From assembly GCF_015207245.1 (NCBI RefSeq), contig NZ_JADEXF010000009.1, positions 1 to 14,048 of the forward strand: a stretch of 14,048 bases of DNA. The letters run 5' to 3'. The position numbers and the translations under genes were made by a program. How positions within the stretch are numbered: the stretch's first letter is position 1; every line of letters begins with the position of its first letter. The notes beneath the pieces were generated by a model. That model was given only the letters and a program-made list of their open reading frames with translations, had not been told where the DNA came from and searched no databases. Of the stretch, positions 9,101 to 14,048 are shown piece after piece. This DNA is from Nostoc cf. edaphicum LEGE 07299. GTDB lineage: Bacteria; Cyanobacteriota; Cyanobacteriia; Cyanobacteriales; Nostocaceae.

Positions 9101-10908
9101 TGCGTTAAGGAAGTTTGTTTAAGTTGTTCTTCTGTAGTTTCTACCGTTGAGGGATAAAGTATATCTTTGAGGTCTAACTTTAAATGTGATTTGAGCAATT
9201 CACAGCAATCATCAACTTCTTGCCGAAAAGCTGGTTCTGTTTCATATAAATCCCGTCCCATGTTTACATACTGCGCTCCCTGTCCGGGAAACATAAACAC
9301 AATTGAATGGTTACGAGTTTCTGAAAAATTACTTAAAACCCTTTCTTGCTTTGGCGCAGTTAGTATTTTTATAGCATCTGGAATATCCTGACATAGCAAT
9401 ACTCGACGATGATTAAAACTTCGGCGGCCAACTTGCAAAGTATGAGCTACATCAGGAAGATTGCTATCAGGATACTGTGCTAAATAATTAGCAAGGTTAG
9501 TTGTAGCTGATTCTAAAGCTGTTTGAGTTTTAGCAGAGATAACCAACAATTGCCAGGGGCGAGAAACACTTTCTTCGTGTGTAAAAACTGGAGATTCTTC
9601 TAAAACCACATGGGCATTAGTCCCACCAATGCCAAAAGAACTTACACCTGCTCGACGTGGTGTACCGTTAGTTTTCCACTCTGATAATTTGTTGTTGACA
9701 TAAAAGGGACTATTGGCGAAATCAATTTGAGGATTTGGTTCTTCAAAGTGCAGGCTAGGAGGAATTTGTTTGTGTTTAAGAGCTAAGACTGTTTTAATTA
9801 AACCTGCAATACCAGCAGCTGCATCCAAATGCCCAATATTTGTTTTTAATGAACCAATTGCACAAAAGTTTTTCTTTTTTGTACTGTTTTGGAATGCTTG
9901 CGTCAGTGCTGCAATTTCAATGGGATCTCCTAAAGATGTTCCCGTCCCGTGAGCTTCAATATAAGTTATTGTTTCTGCTTCTATCTCTGCAACCAGTTGA
10001 GCCGTTTTGATAACTTTAGCTTGACCTTCTATGCGGGGTGCTGTATAGCTAACTTTGTTTGAGCCATCGTTATTTATCGCCGAACCTTTAATTACAGCAT
10101 GGATAAAATCTCCATCATTTAAAGTATCTTCTAATCTTTTTAAAACAACGATTCCTGCGCCTTCTCCACACACAGTTCCCCGCGCTTTAGCATCAAAAGC
10201 GCGGCAGTGTCCATCAGGAGAATTAATACTTCCCTCTTGATAAATATAACCAGCTTTTCTTGATGCACTGATGGAAACACCGCCAACCAAAGCCATATCG
10301 CATTCACCGTTGAGCAAACTTTGGCAGGCTAAATGTACAGCTACTAATGAGGTTGAACAAGCTGTTTGAACTGTATAGCTAGGGCCTGTTAAATTAAGTT
10401 TGTAAGAAGTACGTGTAGCCAGATAATCTTTATCGCCGGCGATTGCTATTTGGCGTTCGTCTACTGAATTTCTAATATTTTGATTAAAATAAATGTTTAG
10501 TAAATAACCGCTTAAGTTAGAACCAGCAAAAACACCTATAGAACCATTATAGGTTTCGGAATCATACCCTGCTTTTTCCAGCGCTTCCCAAGCACACTCT
10601 AAAAAAATCCGGTGTTGGGGGTCAGTCATTTCTGCATCTCTGGGATTAAAACCAAAAAATTCAGCATCAAAAAGTTCTGCATCTTCTATGACAGCATTTC
10701 TTTTAACATAGTTGGGATTACTAAGAAGTGCTGCATCTACTCCTGCTTGCAATAGTTCTTCATCACTAAAGACAGAAATTGATTCTATACCATTTTGGAG
10801 ATTACGCCAAAATTCATCAATATTTTTAGCTCCAGGGAATCTTCCTGATAATCCAATAATTGCTATTTCTGAACCGTTAGTAGTATATGCACCAGTTGGA
10901 ATATTCAT
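6163..10908 (-). CDS. type I polyketide synthase module KS-AT-KR-ACP (malonyl-CoA)
   Basis: Extends the carrier-bound chain by two carbons from malonyl-CoA and reduces the beta-ketone to a hydroxyl. Domains: KS at about 14-440 with TACSTS (Cys184), HGTGT (His320) and NIGH (His360); AT at about 536-825 with GHSIGE (Ser631) and HAFH (727-730), the malonyl-type signature; a ketoreductase structural half at about 905-1150 and catalytic half at about 1158-1340 with TGGLGGIG, Ser1314, Tyr1327 and Asn1331; ACP at about 1460-1530 with GGDSLL (Ser1491). I see no dehydratase, enoylreductase or methyltransferase. The ketoreductase lacks the LDD motif of B-type domains (IAGGG in its place) and also the A-type tryptophan, so the hydroxyl stereochemistry is not predicted. 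The C-terminal tail has LSDREVELLLNNML, a short acidic helix often found at the end of proteins that hand over to a C domain. It lies 14 nt after the upstream NRPS stop and overlaps the next gene by four bases. Confidence 0.96.
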   Translation of the reverse strand: MNIPTGAYTTNGSEIAIIGLSGRFPGAKNIDEFWRNLQNGIESISVFSDEELLQAGVDAALLSNPNYVKRNAVIEDAELFDAEFFGFNPRDAEMTDPQHRIFLECAWEALEKAGYDSETYNGSIGVFAGSNLSGYLLNIYFNQNIRNSVDERQIAIAGDKDYLATRTSYKLNLTGPSYTVQTACSTSLVAVHLACQSLLNGECDMALVGGVSISASRKAGYIYQEGSINSPDGHCRAFDAKARGTVCGEGAGIVVLKRLEDTLNDGDFIHAVIKGSAINNDGSNKVSYTAPRIEGQAKVIKTAQLVAEIEAETITYIEAHGTGTSLGDPIEIAALTQAFQNSTKKKNFCAIGSLKTNIGHLDAAAGIAGLIKTVLALKHKQIPPSLHFEEPNPQIDFANSPFYVNNKLSEWKTNGTPRRAGVSSFGIGGTNAHVVLEESPVFTHEESVSRPWQLLVISAKTQTALESATTNLANYLAQYPDSNLPDVAHTLQVGRRSFNHRRVLLCQDIPDAIKILTAPKQERVLSNFSETRNHSIVFMFPGQGAQYVNMGRDLYETEPAFRQEVDDCCELLKSHLKLDLKDILYPSTVETTEEQLKQTSLTQVALFVIEYALAKLWMAWGVHPQAMIGHSIGEYVAACISGVFSLEEALTLVVTRGRLMQQVEPGSMLSVSLSAKEIQPMLGSELSLAASNAPSLCVVSGATGAIALLQNRLTEQGVDCRRLHTSHAFHSEMMEPILEPFVRHLREVNLKPPQIPFISNVTGTWITADQAIDPNYWARHLRQPVLFNEGIAELLQQPERILLEVGPGRTLTNLVKRQLVSQAVALTSVRHPQEQISDVAFLLNTLSRLWLSGLQINWAGFYAKEQRRHIPLPTYPFERQRYWIEADPETTLSKAWQQSIGKKPDIADWFYIPIWKQSTPLEFFQGKELVTEQNTCWLVFIDEYGIGGEVVKWLKQQSYVVTVRVADKFTKLNECTYTINPRQSDDYDALLQELRKHSLIPNGVAHFWSITPNNTLSNNKFKKQTFDDCHNLGFWSLLYFTQALGKENISDSLKLRVVTNNLYNVIGDEKLCPEKATILGPCKIIPKEYPNINSCLIDVVIPADNIPLTQKFIDYLITELTTQQTDNLVAYRGSHRWIQTFEAVHLHESTLGKTKLKEGGVYLITGGLGGIGLVLAEYLAKTVKAKLVLIGRKGLPERSQWKQWLETHDSEDSVSRKIQKMLVLEELGSEVEVKSADVANYEQMQVAVAEALEKFGQINGVIHAAGIAGGGIIQLKTENIANSVLAPKVKGTLVLEDILNLQNIKLDFLVLCSSQSSILNEFGQVDYCAANAFLDVYAHYCTSKSDQFTVAINWGTWQEVGMAVETALPEQLKLQREENLKKGILSQEGAEAFNRILLSSLSHVVVSPQDFKAVIEEDNSFKYLEEGLALLEDKSASTSLSQLRHPRPNLRNDYVASRNEVEATIAEVWQNLLGIKEIGIYDNFFELGGDSLLATQVFSRLHQEFQVQLSLHSFFEAPTVMEQALIVDEKNRNLEEKFNFKMIERIERNNEQQTLANINELSDREVELLLNNMLQSEGAVQ
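6174..6180 (-). promoter_or_regulatory. Shine-Dalgarno site GAAGGGG for the monooxygenase-NRPS
   Basis: On the minus strand the sequence reads GAAGGGG, then seven bases, then ATG. It lies inside the last codons of the PKS gene. With the ATGA stop/start overlap at 6163-6166 this points to coupled translation of the two proteins, and it supports this ATG as the start. Confidence 0.7.
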
Positions 10909-10919
10909 TATTTGTTAAT

Positions 10920-10925
10920 TCCTTA
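10920..10925 (-). promoter_or_regulatory. probable Shine-Dalgarno site for the PKS, overlapping the upstream stop
   Basis: The minus strand reads TAAGGA, where TAA is the stop codon of the upstream NRPS. AAGGA is followed by 11 bases and then the PKS ATG. The spacing is slightly long, but no better site is present in the 14-nt gap, and the arrangement fits reinitiation within one operon. Confidence 0.5.
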
Positions 10926-13900
10926 ATTATTTTCAACTGATTTAATTTTTTGGAGACGTTTTCTTTGTTGCGCCTTCCCAGATGAAATTTTCTCTGCTTG
11001 AGTATCATTCTCCTGTAAAAATGCTGTGGAATTAGGAGATAAATTTAAATAGTTGGCTAAAGAATTAATTGTGGGATATCTAAATAAATCCAGGGTTGAT
11101 AGTTCTGCTTTTAAAATTTCCTGCAATTGGCTGTGAACCGTAACTAAAAGTAATGAATGACCGCCAATTTCAAAAAAATTATCGTGAATGCCTATTTTTT
11201 CAAGATTCAAAGCTTTTCGCCAAACAGAGGCTATTGTCTTTTCCACCTCAGTTTGCGGTATCACATAAGCAACTTCTAATTCTGGGCGTAGAACCTCCGG
11301 CATTGGTAATGCTTGACGGTCTACTTTGCCATTAGATGTTAATGGTAATGCCTCTAATATCATAAAGGCAGTGGGTAGCGCATGGTCAAGCAATTTATTC
11401 TGCAAGAAGCGGCGCAGTTCAGGAGTTGTTAATGTTTTGTCTGGCTGGAGAGTTGTATAAGCTATTAAAGTTTGATTTCCAGATTTATCCTCTCGAAGGG
11501 TAACTACACTTGTCGATATTGATGGATGTTGATTTATAACCGTTTCAATTTCTCCTAGTTCAACACGGAAACCACGTATTTTAACTTGGTTATCGATGCG
11601 ACCGATATACTCAATATCTCTATTTGCTAAAAACCGAACTAAATCACCTGTTTTGTAAAGGCGATCGCCTTTTTGTTTACTATAGGGATTAGGGATAAAC
11701 TTCAGGGCTGTTAATTCAGGTTGATTTAGATAACCTCTGGCTAATCCAAGTCCACCAATATGCAATTCACCCGGTACTCCCATTGGTACTGGTTGCAAAT
11801 ATTGGTCAAAAATGTACAACTGGGTATTAGCGATCGCTTTCCCAATGGGTATGGAACCTGTAGAATGTTTCCCAACAGGAACTTGATAAATACAGCAGCC
11901 TACTACTGTCTCTGTAGGGCCATATTCGTTTACTAATATTGTATCTGGAGCTACATCTTGCCAAAAGGTAATGCTTTGGGCTGATAAGTTTTCGCCACCA
12001 ATAATAAACGCTCTCGTTTTATTTGCTATCTCTTCTTTAGATAACTGTTGCTTCAGCAAATCTAAGTGAGCAGGGGTAATTTTCACCAAACTTAAGTTTG
12101 AGCTTTTTTTTAAAGCTTGAGAAAGGGTTTCAATACCTTGTTCTTCTGATAGTAATTCTACTGTGCCACCAACTAATAAAGGTGAGAAAAGACTAGTGAT
12201 TGTTAAGTCAAAACCCAAAGGTGAGTGAACTAAAGTTCCTACTCCTTGTTCTACTGCATATCTTTGAGTAGCCCAACTTAGATAGTTAACTAATCCTTGA
12301 TGGGGGATTAGAGTTCCTTTAGGTTTACCAGTGGAACCGGAGGTGTAAATAATATATGCTAAATTTAATTCGCTTGTTGTAGCAATTGGATTTTCATTTT
12401 TTTGTTGGTTTATAGTTTCCCAATCACTATCTATACAAATTACTTTAATTCCATTCGTAGCTAAATCTACCATTAAATGCTGTTGAGTCAGCAGCACTGG
12501 CATTTGAGAATCGTTTAAGATAAAAGCTTTTCTTTCTAAGGGATAGCTAGGGTCAATCGGTACATAAGCACCACCTGCTTTTAAGATGCCCAAAAGTGCA
12601 ATCAACATTAAAGGCGATCGCTCAACACAAAGCCCCACCATTACATCTGGTTTAACGCCTAATTTTTGTAAGTAATGAGCTAGCTGGTTAGCACGAGTGT
12701 TTAATTCTTGGTAGGTAAACTGCTGATTTTGATAAATAATAGCAATGTTGTTTGGGGTGCGATCGCACTGCTGTTCAAACCAATGGTGGATGCACTTGTA
12801 TTGCAGTTCTGCTGTTTTAGTATTATTGAATGCAACTAAGAATTCTTCCCGCTCTTGTTCGCTGAAGATATCTAATCGTGATATCGCTGTAGAAGGATTG
12901 TTTATAACACTAATTAACAAAGTTTGCCACTGATTTGCCAAACGTTGAATATCTTCTTTACGGAACAATTTTTCATTATAGTGAAATTCTGCTTTGACTA
13001 AATTATGTTGTGTACGAACACAAGAAAGCCTTACTTTAAATCGGTCAAAGCATACGTAATGCTGATGAACTGAAAATGATACTTGAGGAGCATAATAATT
13101 AGTTATTGCTTCTTCAAAATCAAAACAAAATGGTAAATATGAATGTTCTATACCATCTCCATTTATTTGAGGAAATGCGTCCCAGCTAAAACCATCCTGC
13201 CATTCAAGTATTTCTCCTGCCAAGTTATTAACCTGTATCAAAGTATTACTGAATGTATCATTTTCTTGCAGATGACAAGCGAGGGGTAAATATTTGGCAA
13301 ATAAACCTAGTGCTGCTTTTAATTCTTCATAATTGCGACCATCACAACCTAGACCTATCATTAAGTTTGATTGCCCAGTAATACGCCAAAGTAGAATTTG
13401 CCAGCAAGTAAGGAAAAATATATCTATTGAAATTTGATATTTTTGGACAATTTCTTCAATCTTAATGAGTAAGTCGTTGTGAATTGCTAACTTAATAACT
13501 TGAGGTTCAAATTCTGATTCTTCAGAAAGCCGATTCTCAAAAGGAAGCTCTAAGGTATCCAGAGCCGAAAAATCTACTTGCTGCCAATATTTTCTCCTTG
13601 TTGCAGTCTCCTCTGCTTCAAGTAATTCATTTTGCCATGTAGCCACATCAGCATATTGTAGTGGTTCTTCAGTTATTTCTGCATTCTGCAAACAGACAGT
13701 GTAATACTGGCTAATTTCATGAACTATATTTTTTAATGTTTTATAGTCGGCACACAGAGATGGTAAGTTTATAAATAAAAAGTGTTTTTTGGATGAGCAA
13801 ATTACCCATTCTACTTTTAATAATTGATCTGACGCTAATTTTACAGACTCTTCCTTTATTTTATCGAAAAGTGCTTCTATTTCTTCCGCTTGAGAAAATG

Positions 13901-14048
13901 GATTTTTTAAAGTATGCTCGGCTATCAATATGTTTTTATTAGTATCTATAACCTGAATAGGTATTTTTAAACCACGCGGGCGATGAAAAGTTGTGCGAAG
14001 AATCTCATTTCTAGCAATAACTTTCTCTAACGCTTCTTTCAGTATTTT
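10923..14048 (-). CDS. NRPS C-A-PCP, asparagine-type adenylation domain; 5' end cut off by window
   Basis: Activates and loads an amino acid, predicted L-asparagine, and joins it to an upstream chain. The frame is open to the window edge, giving 1041 visible residues. The first 40 already read as C domain (RNEILRTTF, visible residues 13-21), so the TTG at 13928 is not the start. Domains by visible residue: C up to about 400; A at about 410-915 with YTSGSTGKPKG (568-578), YGPTETV (709-715), the KTGD motif (799-802) and NGKVD (Lys908); PCP at about 928-1000 with GGHSLL (Ser965). The code read by alignment to GrsA is D614 L615 T618 K656 I682 G684 E708 V716 G717 K908, identical to the known Asn code DLTKIGEVGK. 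The C domain has LPSLCAD (95-101) where HHxxxDG is expected. The C-terminal tail is basic (KAQQRKRLQKIK), as in NRPSs that pass the chain to a PKS, and a PKS is the next gene. Confidence 0.95.
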   Translation of the reverse strand, partial: KILKEALEKVIARNEILRTTFHRPRGLKIPIQVIDTNKNILIAEHTLKNPFSQAEEIEALFDKIKEESVKLASDQLLKVEWVICSSKKHFLFINLPSLCADYKTLKNIVHEISQYYTVCLQNAEITEEPLQYADVATWQNELLEAEETATRRKYWQQVDFSALDTLELPFENRLSEESEFEPQVIKLAIHNDLLIKIEEIVQKYQISIDIFFLTCWQILLWRITGQSNLMIGLGCDGRNYEELKAALGLFAKYLPLACHLQENDTFSNTLIQVNNLAGEILEWQDGFSWDAFPQINGDGIEHSYLPFCFDFEEAITNYYAPQVSFSVHQHYVCFDRFKVRLSCVRTQHNLVKAEFHYNEKLFRKEDIQRLANQWQTLLISVINNPSTAISRLDIFSEQEREEFLVAFNNTKTAELQYKCIHHWFEQQCDRTPNNIAIIYQNQQFTYQELNTRANQLAHYLQKLGVKPDVMVGLCVERSPLMLIALLGILKAGGAYVPIDPSYPLERKAFILNDSQMPVLLTQQHLMVDLATNGIKVICIDSDWETINQQKNENPIATTSELNLAYIIYTSGSTGKPKGTLIPHQGLVNYLSWATQRYAVEQGVGTLVHSPLGFDLTITSLFSPLLVGGTVELLSEEQGIETLSQALKKSSNLSLVKITPAHLDLLKQQLSKEEIANKTRAFIIGGENLSAQSITFWQDVAPDTILVNEYGPTETVVGCCIYQVPVGKHSTGSIPIGKAIANTQLYIFDQYLQPVPMGVPGELHIGGLGLARGYLNQPELTALKFIPNPYSKQKGDRLYKTGDLVRFLANRDIEYIGRIDNQVKIRGFRVELGEIETVINQHPSISTSVVTLREDKSGNQTLIAYTTLQPDKTLTTPELRRFLQNKLLDHALPTAFMILEALPLTSNGKVDRQALPMPEVLRPELEVAYVIPQTEVEKTIASVWRKALNLEKIGIHDNFFEIGGHSLLLVTVHSQLQEILKAELSTLDLFRYPTINSLANYLNLSPNSTAFLQENDTQAEKISSGKAQQRKRLQKIKSVENN

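Larger units (their letters stand above)
1613..12766. repeat. twelve HIP1 octamers (GCGATCGC) scattered through the window
   Basis: The palindrome starts at 1613, 3617, 3801, 4513, 4641, 5234, 7311, 8789, 11661, 11830, 12614 and 12759. This density, about one per 1.2 kb in AT-rich DNA, is a hallmark of many cyanobacterial genomes. The sites are uneven: five in the monooxygenase-NRPS, four in the Asn-NRPS, two in the longer PKS gene, and none in the decarboxylase. Confidence 0.9.

Noticed and set aside
13926..13928. TTG codon that could be taken as the start of the Asn-NRPS
   Set aside because: The frame stays open upstream to the window edge, and those 40 residues are clear C-domain sequence (RNEILRTTF). 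The gene starts outside the window.

Overview
The window reads as part of a cyanobacterial hybrid nonribosomal peptide/polyketide (NRPS/PKS) assembly line. Cyanobacterial origin is suggested by twelve copies of the HIP1 octamer GCGATCGC in 14 kb, by AT-rich codon use, and by the style of the NRPS/PKS domains. A filamentous (Nostoc-like) cyanobacterium is my guess; genus cannot be read from the sequence. All four genes are on the minus strand, so transcription runs from the right end to the left.

Layout in order of transcription. (1) 14048-10923: the 3' part of an NRPS, C(partial)-A-PCP. Its start lies outside the window. The A domain carries a complete asparagine specificity code, and the C domain lacks the HHxxxDG motif. 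(2) 10908-6163: a one-module PKS, KS-AT-KR-ACP, with a malonyl-type AT. (3) 6166-1661: an NRPS, C-A(MOx)-PCP. A flavin-dependent luciferase-like monooxygenase is inserted inside the A domain between motifs A4 and A5, and the A domain has a glycine-type code. There is no thioesterase. (4) 1524-1: a PLP-dependent group II decarboxylase of the PanP (aspartate 1-decarboxylase) type, cut off by the left end. The first three genes are tightly packed (14-nt gap, then a 4-nt ATGA overlap). The decarboxylase follows after 136 nt.

Proposed working order: an upstream chain is joined to Asn and extended by one malonate. The beta-keto group is reduced to a hydroxyl, giving an Asn-derived gamma-amino-beta-hydroxy acid (4,6-diamino-3-hydroxy-6-oxohexanoyl). 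Glycine is then added and probably hydroxylated at its alpha carbon by the embedded monooxygenase. In myxothiazol biosynthesis (MtaG) a similar embedded-monooxygenase glycine module ends the chain as a primary amide. Here no TE follows, and the protein ends in a basic tail like that of the upstream NRPS, so the chain may instead continue to another protein outside the window. The decarboxylase may supply an amine or beta-amino acid unit such as beta-alanine; that is inference.

I saw no RNA genes, CRISPR arrays, insertion sequences or attachment sites. The only non-coding stretch of note is 1525-1660. I do not recognise the final product.
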